64,000 bases of DNA from an uncultured Chryseobacterium sp. (GCA_913775525.1 CAJYLH010000035.1:62001-126000); one strand, 5' to 3'. Positions 8,505 to 18,117 are shown, numbered from the stretch's first letter. A program made the numbers and translations. Notes: a model not told the origin generated them from the letters alone.

Positions 8505-9311
8505 ATGGCGAAGAAAAATATTTTTACCGATGCATTCGGAACCCCTTATTTTTTAAAGAGGCTGATTATTTTTATTTTGGGATTTGTTTCCTACCGTAGA
8601 TTTAACGGCTTCAACAAGCTGAAAATAACCGGCACCGAGCACCTGGTAGATCTTCCGGACTCCAATGTCCTGTTTGTCTCCAACCATCAGACCTACTTTG
8701 CAGATGTTGCCGCCATGTACCATGCTTTCTGCGCCGTTAACAACGGGTACCTGAATACGATTAAAAATCCGATTTACCTCCTGAATCCTAAAATTGATTT
8801 CTATTACGTAGCCGCCGAAGAAACCATGAATAAGGGGATTCTTCCCAAAATCTTCAAGATTGCAGGTGCCGTAACCGTAAAAAGGACCTGGAGGGCTGAA
8901 GGCAAGAACGTCAACAGGATGGTTGATATGAGCGAAGTGGACAATATTATGAAAGCCCTTGATAACGGATGGGTTGCTACTTTCCCGCAGGGAACCACCT
9001 CTGCTTTTGCCCAGGGAAGGCGCGGAACGGCAAAGCTGGTAAAAAACCAGAGGCCTATTGTCATACCCATTAAAATAAACGGCTTCAGAAGAGCGTTTGA
9101 TAAAAAAGGACTGAGGGTAAAGGTGACCGGTGTAAAACCGACGATGGAATTCAAACGCCCGCTGGAGATAGATTATGATAATGAAAACGCCCATGAAATT
9201 CTTATGAAAATCATGAGGGCTATTGAACAGACAGAAGACTTTAACGTACTGCATCACTACGATGAGGAACTTAAAGCTAAAAAATCAGAACAAAAAGATT
9301 CAGACCACTAA
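8505..9311 (+). CDS. 1-acyl-sn-glycerol-3-phosphate acyltransferase-like protein
   Basis: 268 residues of the PlsC/LPLAT fold. The catalytic block reads NHQTYFAD (His61, Asp67), that is H-X5-D instead of the classical H-X4-D, and the phosphate-binding block reads FPQGTTS instead of FPEGT. Hydrophobic stretch near 20-30 should associate it with the membrane. It probably transfers an acyl chain to a lysophospholipid or aminolipid; substrate cannot be fixed because both motifs are off consensus. Ends 13 bp before a small lipoprotein gene, probably cotranscribed. Confidence 0.8.
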   Translation: MAKKNIFTDAFGTPYFLKRLIIFILGFVSYRRFNGFNKLKITGTEHLVDLPDSNVLFVSNHQTYFADVAAMYHAFCAVNNGYLNTIKNPIYLLNPKIDFYYVAAEETMNKGILPKIFKIAGAVTVKRTWRAEGKNVNRMVDMSEVDNIMKALDNGWVATFPQGTTSAFAQGRRGTAKLVKNQRPIVIPIKINGFRRAFDKKGLRVKVTGVKPTMEFKRPLEIDYDNENAHEILMKIMRAIEQTEDFNVLHHYDEELKAKKSEQKDSDH

Positions 9312-9323
9312 AGGAGATTACTT

Positions 9324-9761
9324 ATGAAAAGAATTACAGGAATCTTATTTGCCGCTATCACAATGGCTTCCTGCAACAGCCAGAAGGTATATTCAGATTT
9401 CGACATCAGCTTTTCCCGGAGCGGAGGATTTGCACCGGTATATGAAAACCTTCTCATCAAAGGTAACGAAGCACACTACTCTTTTGAAGGACAGGGAAAA
9501 AAATATAAAGAGGACTTTAAGGTTTCCAATGATGACCTGAAAAAACTGAATTATACCCTTTCGCAGAATAATTTCAGAAGGATTCAGGAAGACCATAAAA
9601 AAATGTATGATAACATCACTACTACGGTGAATGTAAAAAAAGGTCCTAATGAAGGCAGTAAAACAGATGCAAGTCTGGTAATGCCGAATTATAAGACCAA
9701 CTGGAATAACATCATGAATGCCTTCCAGGAAATGATCAATAACAACGTTAAAAAACAGTAA
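9324..9761 (+). CDS. Small lipoprotein of unknown function
   Basis: 145 residues. N-terminal lipoprotein signal with Cys16 in MASCNSQ. The mature part is a mixed alpha/beta region without a recognised motif (FDISFSRSGGFAPVYENLLI). It is placed between the acyltransferase and mpl with gaps of 13 and 5 bp, so it is translated from the same message and probably acts at the envelope. Function unknown. Confidence 0.75.
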   Translation: MKRITGILFAAITMASCNSQKVYSDFDISFSRSGGFAPVYENLLIKGNEAHYSFEGQGKKYKEDFKVSNDDLKKLNYTLSQNNFRRIQEDHKKMYDNITTTVNVKKGPNEGSKTDASLVMPNYKTNWNNIMNAFQEMINNNVKKQ

Positions 9762-9766
9762 TTTCA

Positions 9767-11104
9767 TTGAGAACCCATTTTATTGCCATTGGCGGGAGCG
9801 CCATGCATAATCTTGCCATTGCGTTAAAAGATAAAGGATATCACGTCACCGGTTCAGATGACACTATTTTTGAACCTTCCAGATCCAGGCTTCAGCATAA
9901 AGGAATCCTTCCCGAAGAAATGGGCTGGTTCCCGGAGAAAATTACTCCCGATATCGATGCGGTGATCCTGGGCATGCATGCCCATCAGGATAATCCCGAA
10001 CTGGCGAGAGCCAAAGAACTGGGACTTACCCTATATTCCTATCCAGAATTCCTGTACGAACAGTCAAAAAACAAAACCAGGGTAGTCATTGCAGGCTCCC
10101 ACGGGAAAACAACCATTACCTCCATGATCCTGCACGTTCTGAACTTTCATCAGAAAGAGGTGGATTTTATGGTTGGTGCTCAGCTGGAAGGGTTTGACTG
10201 TATGGTCAAGCTTACGGAAGAAAATGACTTTATGGTGCTTGAAGGCGATGAGTACCTCTCCTCTCCTATCGATCTTCGTTCAAAATTCCTGCTTTACCAG
10301 CCGAATATAGCCTTAATGAGCGGTATTGCATGGGACCACATCAATGTTTTCACCACTTTTGAGGACTACATCGAACAGTTCCGGAAATTTGTGGCTACGA
10401 TTACGCCCGGAGGTGTGCTGGTTTATAATGAGGAGGATCCTGAAGTGGTTAAAGTTGTTGACCAGGCAGAAAATTATTTCCGCAAAATCCCGTATCATAC
10501 GCCAGAATATGAAATCAGTAATGGAAAAGTATACCTGAAAACTGAGATCGGGGATATTCCGCTGTCTGTTTTCGGAGCGCATAACCTGCTGAATATGGAA
10601 GGCGCAAGGCATATCTGCCGCCAGCTGGGTGTGATGGATGAAGACTTTTACGAGGCTATCATGAGCTTTAAGGGTGCTTCAAAACGCCTGGAAAAAGTGG
10701 AAAGAACAGACAATGGAATCCTTTACAAAGATTTTGCCCATGCACCGAGCAAGGTAAAAGCCACTGTAAAAGCATTTAAGGAACAGTTTAAGAAAGAAAA
10801 AACGTATGGATTTCTGGAACTGCATACGTATTCCAGCCTGAATCCGGCTTTTCTGGAGCAGTATGACCATGCGATGGATGGCCTGGATGAAGCGGTGGTT
10901 TTTTATTCTGAAGATGCCCTGAAGATCAAAAGGATGGAACCCATCTCTCCTGAACTGATCAGGGAAAAATTTAAAAATGAATCTCTGAAGGTATTTACCA
11001 GCGCAGAAGACCTGCATGCCTACTGGAATACACTGGACAAAACCCAGGGCGTATACCTGATGATGAGCTCAGGGAATTTCGGAGGACTGGACCTTGCACA
11101 GTAG
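9767..11104 (+). CDS. mpl: UDP-N-acetylmuramate:L-Ala-gamma-D-Glu-meso-DAP ligase (Mpl)
   Basis: 445 residues, TTG start (reading MRTHFIAIGGSAMHNLA) 5 bp after the preceding stop. Mur ligase architecture: N-terminal Rossmann domain with IGGSAMHNLA, ATP P-loop GSHGKTT at about residues 109-115, central LEGDEY block, and C-terminal domain with DFAHAPSK. The enzyme reattaches the recovered tripeptide to UDP-MurNAc in peptidoglycan recycling. Mpl is recognised against MurC by the GSAMHNLA and AHAPSK segments. A bidirectional hairpin terminator follows. Confidence 0.92.
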   Translation: MRTHFIAIGGSAMHNLAIALKDKGYHVTGSDDTIFEPSRSRLQHKGILPEEMGWFPEKITPDIDAVILGMHAHQDNPELARAKELGLTLYSYPEFLYEQSKNKTRVVIAGSHGKTTITSMILHVLNFHQKEVDFMVGAQLEGFDCMVKLTEENDFMVLEGDEYLSSPIDLRSKFLLYQPNIALMSGIAWDHINVFTTFEDYIEQFRKFVATITPGGVLVYNEEDPEVVKVVDQAENYFRKIPYHTPEYEISNGKVYLKTEIGDIPLSVFGAHNLLNMEGARHICRQLGVMDEDFYEAIMSFKGASKRLEKVERTDNGILYKDFAHAPSKVKATVKAFKEQFKKEKTYGFLELHTYSSLNPAFLEQYDHAMDGLDEAVVFYSEDALKIKRMEPISPELIREKFKNESLKVFTSAEDLHAYWNTLDKTQGVYLMMSSGNFGGLDLAQ

Positions 11105-11122
11105 ACCGATATGCATTCATAT

Positions 11123-11160
11123 AAAAAATCCTTTCAGTATCATAGCCGAAAGGATTTTTC
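11123..11160. terminator. Bidirectional terminator between mpl and the nitronate monooxygenase-like gene
   Basis: AAAAAATCCTTTC (11123-11135) pairs with GAAAGGATTTTT (11148-11159). A and T runs on both sides let it serve the two convergent genes. Confidence 0.8.
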
Positions 11161-11161
11161 T

Positions 11162-12226
11162 TTATGGTAATTGCTTGTATTCCTCAATAAGGTTTTGCAG
11201 GATATTTTTAGCAGATTGCGTACTGTAATCGTGGATAGACTGTCCCAGCCAGATACTCACAAAATCCGCATCCTGCTGAAGTTTGGCTGCATTCCTTAGT
11301 GCACCCGTCAGTTTATTCTGATACGGATATGGCAGAATATAGTCAGATCCTTCCAGTTTCCGGATGTACCTGTTGCTGATGCCTCTGGCGTATCGTCCCG
11401 AAAAGCTTTTGGTAAGTACAATATCATTTTCCTGTACTGTTTTCAATCTTTCTTTTTCAAATGGCAGCAGCGCACTCTCCTGAGCAGCCAGCAGCATGCT
11501 TCCCACCTGAAAACCTTCGGCCCCCAAAGCCCGGGCAGCCTGCATTGTCTTTGCATTGTAAATTCCGCCGGAGTACATCAGCGGCACATCAATATGGTCA
11601 GCAATCTGCGACAGTAAAGACATCCCTCCAATCTGTGGAATATTTTCCGTATTAAAGGTTCCCCGGTGGCCGCCTGCTTCAATACCCTGTACTACGATAA
11701 GGTCGATCCCCGCTTTTTCCAGCAACAAGGCTTCCTCCACGCTGGTAGAGGTTCCGATAAGAAGTATATTCTTTTCTTTTAACCTGCCGATGCTTTCCTC
11801 ATCCGGAATCCCGAACGTACAGCTGAGAATACCACAACCTTCATCAATGATAGCTTCCAGCTGTTCATGATAGGTATTAACCGTAAGATCTTCGAGGGCA
11901 GGCAGATTCACATTCAAACCGTTTTCTGCGGCAAAAGTTTCTAAGAATGCTTTTGCTTCAGTATATTTCTCCCGCAACCCTGCTGTTATTTCAGGAATAT
12001 CATGCACGAAAATATTAACGGCAAATGGTTTTTCCGTAAGGCTTCTGGTTTTGCGGATCAAAGGGATGCATTTCTCCACAGGCAGATCTCCCAGTGCCAG
12101 AGAACCCAAACATCCGGCATCAGCAGATGCTGCAACCATTTCCGGGGTACTTACCCCGAACATCGGCGCCTGAATGACGGGATACGGTATATTCAGTTTT
12201 TTACTGATGGTTTCTGGGAAAAGCAT
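11162..12226 (-). CDS. Nitronate monooxygenase / FMN-dependent enoyl reductase-like protein
   Basis: 354 residues, TIM-barrel FMN family. Typical start PYPVIQAPMFGVSTPEMVAA, then VVQGIEAGGHRG carrying the conserved catalytic His, the flavin phosphate site MYSGGIYNAKTM and ALGAEGFQVGS. Members oxidise nitronates or reduce quinones; the sequence does not settle which. It lies upstream-adjacent to an aldo/keto reductase on the same strand (60-bp gap), possibly an operon for detoxification. Confidence 0.85.
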   Translation of the reverse strand: MLFPETISKKLNIPYPVIQAPMFGVSTPEMVAASADAGCLGSLALGDLPVEKCIPLIRKTRSLTEKPFAVNIFVHDIPEITAGLREKYTEAKAFLETFAAENGLNVNLPALEDLTVNTYHEQLEAIIDEGCGILSCTFGIPDEESIGRLKEKNILLIGTSTSVEEALLLEKAGIDLIVVQGIEAGGHRGTFNTENIPQIGGMSLLSQIADHIDVPLMYSGGIYNAKTMQAARALGAEGFQVGSMLLAAQESALLPFEKERLKTVQENDIVLTKSFSGRYARGISNRYIRKLEGSDYILPYPYQNKLTGALRNAAKLQQDADFVSIWLGQSIHDYSTQSAKNILQNLIEEYKQLP

Positions 12227-12286
12227 GACCTTATTTTTAGTGAAACATATAAAAGATTATCAAAAATCTTTAGTAACATCCTCAGA

Positions 12287-13162
12287 TCAGATATCCGCTA
12301 CCGCATTCAGCATTTTCTTTTCCCACTCAGCATCTTTCGGGTCAAAGAACAGCCTTTTACCGGTATCCAGGGAACGTACCGTATTCATTTCATCTTCACT
12401 GAGTTCAAAATCAAAAACATTGAAGTTTTCTTCGATCCTGGACGGCGTTACAGATTTCGGGATAACGCAGAACCCTTCCTGGAGGTGCCACCTGAGGATT
12501 ACCTGAGCAACCGTTTTATGATGTTTTTCAGCGATTGATTTCAGGGAACTGTTGTTAAGAAGTTCTGAATTCCCGTTGCCTAAAGGACTCCACGGCTGAG
12601 TAATGATATTATTCTCCCTGTTGTACACCTGGAGTTCTTTCTGTTGGAACACCGGGTGAAGTTCGATCTGGTTAATTACCGGACTTACGGTAGCCGTCGA
12701 TTTCAGCTCTTCAAGCTTCTCAACAGTAAAATTACACACTCCGACAGCCTTTATTTTCCCTTCGCTGTACAGCTCCTCCATGGCTTTCCATGCGCCTTTG
12801 AAGTCTGCATACGGCCAGTGGATAAGGTACATATCCAGATAATCCAGCTGTAAACGGTCCAGAGTTCTCTGGAATGCACCTTTTGCCTTTTCGTAAGAAG
12901 TATCCTGGACCCAAAGTTTTGAGGTAATAAACAGCTGCTCGCGGTCTGTTCCGCTGTTTTTAACGGCATTTCCCACAGCGGTTTCATTCTGATAGATTGC
13001 GGCAGTGTCAATCATCCTGTAGCCGGTCCGGATAGCTTTAACCACTGCATCTTCACACTCCTTCAGGTCTTCCATCTGCCAGACTCCGAAGCCGAGTGCG
13101 GGAATATCCACTCCGTTATTCAATGTAATTACAGGCTGCCCTGCATAGGTTTTCTTCTGCAT
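12287..13162 (-). CDS. Aldo/keto reductase
   Basis: 291 residues. All four catalytic residues are visible: Asp and Tyr in MIDTAAIYQNE, Lys in FITSKLW, His in LIHWPYA. The NADPH-binding end has VIPKSVTPSRIEENF. This is the 2,5-diketo-gluconate reductase/methylglyoxal reductase branch. Predicted role is NADPH-dependent reduction of aldehydes in the cytoplasm; no specific substrate is indicated. Transcribed towards the nitronate monooxygenase-like gene. Confidence 0.9.
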   Translation of the reverse strand: MQKKTYAGQPVITLNNGVDIPALGFGVWQMEDLKECEDAVVKAIRTGYRMIDTAAIYQNETAVGNAVKNSGTDREQLFITSKLWVQDTSYEKAKGAFQRTLDRLQLDYLDMYLIHWPYADFKGAWKAMEELYSEGKIKAVGVCNFTVEKLEELKSTATVSPVINQIELHPVFQQKELQVYNRENNIITQPWSPLGNGNSELLNNSSLKSIAEKHHKTVAQVILRWHLQEGFCVIPKSVTPSRIEENFNVFDFELSEDEMNTVRSLDTGKRLFFDPKDAEWEKKMLNAVADI

Positions 13163-13314
13163 ATTATTTTGTTTACTTGTATACTAACAAATTTCCGACA
13201 AAAAATTCATATGGCGGTTACCATTTTCACTGATTCCTGCTATTTCCGATGGTTTTTACCTGGCCTATTTCTACAATCGGCTGATGATGCTTACTTTTAC
13301 AAAAAAAAATCCTT

Positions 13315-13752
13315 ATGGACCAATACATTCAGTTAGCTTCTCCCGATGATTATCCCAGAATCATGGAAATATGGGAATCTGCGGTACAGGCTACCCATGA
13401 TTTTCTTACCAGGGAAGATTTTGAATATTTTAAAACAGCCATTCCGGAACATTACCTTCCTCAACTGGAAGTTTACCTTATTTTCAGTCAGCAACTGGCC
13501 GTAGGTTTTGCCTCCGCATCAGGCGGGAATCTGGAATTGCTTTTCATTGATGATGCCTTACGTGGGAAAGGCTACGGCAAAGCACTGTATTCCTTTATGA
13601 AAGAGAAAACCGGGCTTACCCGCGTAGATGTGAATGAACAGAACCTACAGGCTATAGGCTTTTATGAAAAACTCGGATTCCGTAAAACGGGAAGGTCGGA
13701 AAAAGACAGTTCCGGAAGGAACTATCCGATCATCCATATGAGCCTGCCGTGA
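13315..13752 (+). CDS. GNAT-family N-acetyltransferase
   Basis: 145 residues. The acetyl-CoA loop is seen as ALRGKGYGKALYSF (R/Q-x-x-G-x-G/A) near residues 83-96 and the C-terminal part as AIGFYEKLGFRKTGRS, both usual for GNAT enzymes. Small-molecule or protein substrate unknown. It stops 1 bp from the convergent LysR gene with no hairpin between them. Confidence 0.88.
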   Translation: MDQYIQLASPDDYPRIMEIWESAVQATHDFLTREDFEYFKTAIPEHYLPQLEVYLIFSQQLAVGFASASGGNLELLFIDDALRGKGYGKALYSFMKEKTGLTRVDVNEQNLQAIGFYEKLGFRKTGRSEKDSSGRNYPIIHMSLP

Positions 13753-13753
13753 T

Positions 13754-14650
13754 TCAGTTCATCACTTCCCTAAATAGTTTTTTGATATGCGCAATTTCAT
13801 CAGGGTAGCTGTTTTTTTTCCTGCATCCGAAATACAAAGTGTTTTCGAGCTTTTTATCCCCCTCCCACACAAGCTTTATTTCCCCGTTTTCAATTTCATT
13901 TTTGCAGAGGAAATCCGGCACCACAGATAACCCGGCACCACTTTTCAGGCAACGGATAATGGAATTCAGGTTAGGGACAATATAATTGGGGCGGAAATCC
14001 GGTTTATGTCCGAAATTGAGGATCCAGAACTGAAAAAGGTGCTCCATATCTCCGGTAGTCCCGTACCATTTTTGCGCTTTCAGCCATTCTTCAGCATAAT
14101 CAATGCCTTTTGACTTCAGAACACCATGAAAATCTTCTGCATCAGTCTCCTTACCGCCTACCAGGATCATCTGCTCTGAAGAGAAAGCTTCATGTTCAAT
14201 ATTGGGGGAAATTCCCCTTTTGGGCGTGATGATCAGATCCAGAATGCCTTTATCCAGCTGGTCCAGCATTTCCGGATATTCCCCGAAGCGTATAATCAGG
14301 TTAAACGGCAGGCTGGAAACGTATTGTTCCAGTGTGGTCTGGAAGGTTTCAAAGCACATCCCCACACTGATGGTCGGTGTATGCTTTTCCGTAGACTTCT
14401 GGAAGTTCTTTTCCACTTCTTCGAGTTTAGACAGAGGTTCGGCTATAGCATTAAAAAGTACCTTTCCTTTTTCCGTAGGAACCATCTTCCTGCCTGTCCG
14501 GTCAAAAAGTTTATATCCCACATAAGCTTCCAGCGAGCTCAGGTGAAGGCTGACGCCGGGCTGCGAAATAAAGAGGAGATCCGCTGCCCCGGTCATCGTC
14601 CCCGTTTTATAAACCGCTTTAAATGTCCTGTACCATTCCAGATTAACCAT
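13754..14650 (-). CDS. LysR-family transcriptional regulator
   Basis: 298 residues. Winged HTH at residues 2-60 (LEWYRTFKAVYKTGTMTGAA and LFISQPGVSLHLSSLE), then the periplasmic-binding-protein-like effector domain. It is divergent from the NAD(P)H-dependent oxidoreductase at 14748, 97 bp apart, the standard layout for a LysR protein controlling its neighbour. The intergenic region contains the AT-rich palindrome ATTATAAT (14660-14667), a possible operator core. Confidence 0.9.
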   Translation of the reverse strand: MVNLEWYRTFKAVYKTGTMTGAADLLFISQPGVSLHLSSLEAYVGYKLFDRTGRKMVPTEKGKVLFNAIAEPLSKLEEVEKNFQKSTEKHTPTISVGMCFETFQTTLEQYVSSLPFNLIIRFGEYPEMLDQLDKGILDLIITPKRGISPNIEHEAFSSEQMILVGGKETDAEDFHGVLKSKGIDYAEEWLKAQKWYGTTGDMEHLFQFWILNFGHKPDFRPNYIVPNLNSIIRCLKSGAGLSVVPDFLCKNEIENGEIKLVWEGDKKLENTLYFGCRKKNSYPDEIAHIKKLFREVMN

Positions 14651-14747
14651 CTTTTATATATTATAATTATGATACAAAGGTATTAATTATATTATTTTTA
14701 TAATACAATGACAGCATCTAACTTTGCATCGTATTAAAACAACAACA

Positions 14748-15392
14748 ATGAAAAAAGTATTGGTTATCAATGGCGCACAGCGCTTCGGGCACTCAGGAGG
14801 CCTTTATAATAGAACCATCACAGAGAATACGGTAAAAGTATTGGAAGGCTTTGGGAATGTTGACATTAAAGTTACCGATGTGGATGAAGGATATGATCAT
14901 GATGAAGAAGTGCAGAAATTTGTCTGGGCAGATTATATCATTTACCATACTCCGATCTGGTGGTTCCAGCTTCCTAACGGACTCAAAAAATATATCGATG
15001 AAGTATTTACCGCAGGACATGCCAAAGGAATATACCTGAATGACGGCAGGTCTTCTGCCCAACCCGATATAAATTACGGTACCGGAGGAATGCTGGGTGG
15101 CAGGAAATACCTGGTGACCACCAGCTGGAATGCTCCTTCAACAGCTTTTACGCTGCCGGGAGAATTTTTTAATGAAATGAATGTAGATGATGGGCCATTG
15201 TTCGGGTTCCACAGGATGAATGCATTTGTTTCCATGGAAAAACTGGAAAGTTTCCATTTTTATGATGTGGAGAAAAATGCTGCTGTTGAACAGGATATGG
15301 AACGTTACAGGAAACATTTGAAATCTGTCTTTGAAAATGAGTTCAGCGGTGTTGATCTTACCCATGTGCGGGAAAAGAATGAATGCCTGTGA
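14748..15392 (+). CDS. NAD(P)H-dependent oxidoreductase (MdaB-like quinone reductase)
   Basis: 214 residues from the ATG at 14748; the reading frame extends 8 codons upstream, but MKKVLVINGAQRFGHSGG begins the flavodoxin-like fold directly. FAD-binding segments IYHTPIWWFQLPNGLKKYID and GGRKYLVTTSWNAP match the MdaB/NQO1 family, which performs two-electron reduction of quinones in the cytoplasm. The divergent LysR gene is the probable regulator, perhaps responding to electrophiles or quinones. Confidence 0.88.
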   Translation: MKKVLVINGAQRFGHSGGLYNRTITENTVKVLEGFGNVDIKVTDVDEGYDHDEEVQKFVWADYIIYHTPIWWFQLPNGLKKYIDEVFTAGHAKGIYLNDGRSSAQPDINYGTGGMLGGRKYLVTTSWNAPSTAFTLPGEFFNEMNVDDGPLFGFHRMNAFVSMEKLESFHFYDVEKNAAVEQDMERYRKHLKSVFENEFSGVDLTHVREKNECL

Positions 15393-15456
15393 TAGACAGA
15401 TAGTTTAGAGTTTTCCGCATCTGATTGTCCAGATTCAAGTAAGCAAGGAAAGAAAG

Positions 15457-15520
15457 GAGTATTAATTTCACCGGCACCGTTGTAAAAACAGTTACGTGAC
15501 TTTAATACTCTTATTATTAA
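15457..15520 (+). terminator. Possible long-loop terminator after the quinone reductase
   Basis: GAGTATTAA (15457-15465) pairs with TTAATACTC (15502-15510), followed by TTATTATT. The loop of about 36 bases makes it a weak call. Confidence 0.35.
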
Positions 15521-15563
15521 TATTCTTTATTAATGCATCCATCAATCGTCACTGAAGGTTCAT

Positions 15564-17243
15564 CTACCCATGCTTAGGAAGGGTAAACCAGAAGCGGCTA
15601 CCTTCTCCCAAGGTACTTTCGACCCCGATATTCCCCTGATGAAGCTCTATAATTTCTTTGCACACATACAGTCCGATACCAAATCCTGCGATCTGTTTTG
15701 TATCGGTGTTCTGCACACGGTAAAACCGGTCAAATATTTTTAAAGCATCCTGCTCTGCAATTCCCGGACCCTGATCTATGATTTCAAATTTCACTTCGTT
15801 ATGGTCAGAAGAAATCCGAACCTGTATAGGCGTTCCGGAAGGAGCATACTTAATGGCATTTTCAATAAGATTGGTAATGACCAGCTGTATCTTGTTTTTA
15901 TCGGCAGGAAGGACCGTTTCTGCGTCCGTAATCAGTTCAAAACCATGATTATTGACGTTCAGGGTATAATGATCTGCAATCATTTCAGACACAAAGTTTT
16001 TAAAATCAAACGGCATTTTATTCAGGGTCAGGAGGCCATTGTCCAGCTTTGAAAAGTTTAAAAAGCCGTCCACAAGGTTTTCCATTCTTCTCACCTGGCT
16101 TTCGCTTCTCCGTATCAGATGGCTGATGTTGCTGTCTTCACAGTCTTTCAGTTTCCTTTGCAGAAGCTGGGTAAATGCTTTGATAGAGGTAAGTGGCGAT
16201 TTAAGTTCATGACTGGCCAGATTGATAAAATCACCTTTCTTGCGTTCAATTTTTTTCCATTCGGTGATATCAGATACCGTACCGCAGAAGGTATTTCCTT
16301 TTTCGGTCTCCGTATTTAATACTTTTCCCACTACTTTAATCCATCGTATTTTATGATCTGCCCTGTTGACGATACGAAATTCTTCATCAAACATACAGTC
16401 TGAAGAAATGGATTCTGATAATGCTTTCTGTATACGGACCCTGTCTTCTTCCAGCATATTCCATAATTCGTTAATGGTCAGGCATTCGTTTTCATCCAGA
16501 CCGAAAATTTCATTGCAGTAGGCACTGGTTTCAAGATGGCCTGTACTGATATTGAGCATAAAAGTCCCGAGGTTGGCCGCTTCTACAGCAAGCCTGAGAT
16601 GCTGTTCATTCTGAATAATCCGTGCATTGGCATCATTCATCTGATCGATTGCCCTTTTGGTAAGGCGGTTATGATTCGGAGCTGTATTATTATGCTCTAA
16701 ATGAACCGGCTGGGGATTATCGTTTTTCCTTTCTTGAGACAGTGCAGCCAGCTGTCTGCGGAGCTCCAGCTTTTCCATCACCGTTTTAGAAAGTATTTTC
16801 AGACTTTTAACCTGGCTTTCATTCAGTTGCCTTTCACAGTGATCAATAACGCATAAAGTACCCAACGCATTTCCATGGCTGTCTATGAGCGGCATTCCTG
16901 CATAAAATACGATGTTGGTTTTACCGGTTACCAGGATATTATCTTTGAAACGGACGTCAGCACGGGCATTCTCCACCACCATCATATGTTCAGGCTTAAG
17001 GATAGCATGGGCACAGAAAGAATGAGCCCTGTCTGTTTCCCTGACTTCCAGCCCCTTATTTGATTTAAACCACTGACGGTTCTGATCGACAAGGCTGATC
17101 AATGCCACAGGTGTCTGGCAAATCACTGATGCCAGTTCTGTGAGATCATCAAAATCGTTTTCATAAGGTGTATCTAAAATACCGTAGGAATGAAGAGCCT
17201 GAATCCGCTGCAATTCATCAGATGGCATTAGGTTTCTGTCCAT
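15564..17243 (-). CDS. Soluble GAF-PAS sensor histidine kinase
   Basis: 559 residues without a membrane segment. Order: GAF domain (about 20-160, with SFCAHAIL and FYAGMPLIDSHGNALGTLC), PAS domain (about 215-330), HisKA with phospho-acceptor His in FINLASHELKSPLTS (about 345), and HATPase (about 445-557) with N-box LVITNLIENAIKYA, DQGPGIA, and GFGIGLYVCKEI. A cytoplasmic kinase of this type senses an intracellular or diffusible cue. No response regulator is adjacent, so it is an orphan here. Confidence 0.9.
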   Translation of the reverse strand: MDRNLMPSDELQRIQALHSYGILDTPYENDFDDLTELASVICQTPVALISLVDQNRQWFKSNKGLEVRETDRAHSFCAHAILKPEHMMVVENARADVRFKDNILVTGKTNIVFYAGMPLIDSHGNALGTLCVIDHCERQLNESQVKSLKILSKTVMEKLELRRQLAALSQERKNDNPQPVHLEHNNTAPNHNRLTKRAIDQMNDANARIIQNEQHLRLAVEAANLGTFMLNISTGHLETSAYCNEIFGLDENECLTINELWNMLEEDRVRIQKALSESISSDCMFDEEFRIVNRADHKIRWIKVVGKVLNTETEKGNTFCGTVSDITEWKKIERKKGDFINLASHELKSPLTSIKAFTQLLQRKLKDCEDSNISHLIRRSESQVRRMENLVDGFLNFSKLDNGLLTLNKMPFDFKNFVSEMIADHYTLNVNNHGFELITDAETVLPADKNKIQLVITNLIENAIKYAPSGTPIQVRISSDHNEVKFEIIDQGPGIAEQDALKIFDRFYRVQNTDTKQIAGFGIGLYVCKEIIELHQGNIGVESTLGEGSRFWFTLPKHG

Positions 17244-17610
17244 TTCGTGTTTTTGTATTTATTTAGCTACCCTCCTAGTACAATAACCATGCTACATATA
17301 AAAACAGCATCAAATAAAAGAAGATTCGTAAGTGAACGAACCCTCTGAAACAATAGCACATAGCACAAGGAATAATATTAATTGAAAATCACAAGAAAAA
17401 TAGATTTATTTTAACCTGAAATACTTACTATTAAATAAAATACTTTTGTAAGGCATATTTGTTGTAAAATCAATATCAGCATCTAAAAGGCATAAGCTGC
17501 AAACAGATATATTCTTTAATCCGAAAAATAAACGCTTCTTTTACGATAATGGTAAGCAATGGATTAAACCCCTTTATCACTTTCTATATTCTCTAACCTA
17601 AACTTAATTC
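17244..17610. other. Intergenic region, 367 bp, nothing firmly identified
   Basis: AT-rich spacer between two divergent genes. A -7-like TACTTTTG lies at 17441-17448 on the plus strand but lacks a TTTG at the right distance and is about 160 bp from the next start. No RNA gene or repeat recognised. Confidence 0.5.
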
Positions 17611-18117
17611 ATGAAACATCTCAGTACAATTTTATTTGCATTATTCTTTACATCAGCCGGCTTCAGCGCGCAGGAAAAAGAAAGATGCCGCTACACGAAG
17701 ACACCGACAGGATACCTGATGGTCTTAAGGCAGGATGATGATGTCATCAGCCAGATTGAGCTGCTGGCCAGGACGGAGCATATTCCTTCCGCCAGTTTTA
17801 CGGGAATCGGTTTTGCCAGGGAAGTAGAATTCGGGTTTTATGATTTCAAGGCTAAAAAATTCAATCCGAAAACATTCAGGAAAGTAGAAATGGGAAGCCT
17901 CACCGGCTCCATTGCCTGGAATAATCAGGGACCATCCATTCATATTCACGGTATAGCAACAGATGACCGGTTCAATGCCTATGGCGGGCATATCCTTTCG
18001 CTTCATGTCGGAACCGGATCTATGGAAATTTATGTTCAGGTCAACGACCAGAAGCTTGAACGTAAGATTGAACAGCCCCTGAATGCCAATGTCCTTCAGC
18101 TGAACTGCAATCCATAA
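17611..18117 (+). CDS. Secreted PPC (DUF296) domain protein
   Basis: 168 residues. An N-terminal signal peptide (MKHLSTILFALFFTSAGFSAQ, cleavage near residue 21) precedes a PPC/DUF296 domain with the conserved block IHIHGIATDDRFNAYGGHI, whose His residues form the putative metal site, and SLTGSIAW. PPC proteins are best known as cytosolic or plant nuclear AT-hook partners and trimerise; a periplasmic form implies a metal-dependent or binding role rather than DNA binding. Function unknown. Confidence 0.8.
   Translation: MKHLSTILFALFFTSAGFSAQEKERCRYTKTPTGYLMVLRQDDDVISQIELLARTEHIPSASFTGIGFAREVEFGFYDFKAKKFNPKTFRKVEMGSLTGSIAWNNQGPSIHIHGIATDDRFNAYGGHILSLHVGTGSMEIYVQVNDQKLERKIEQPLNANVLQLNCNP

Noticed and set aside
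8553..9257. 234-codon minus-strand frame opposite the acyltransferase
   Set aside because: Antisense shadow of a gene with family motifs; protein shows no fold signature.
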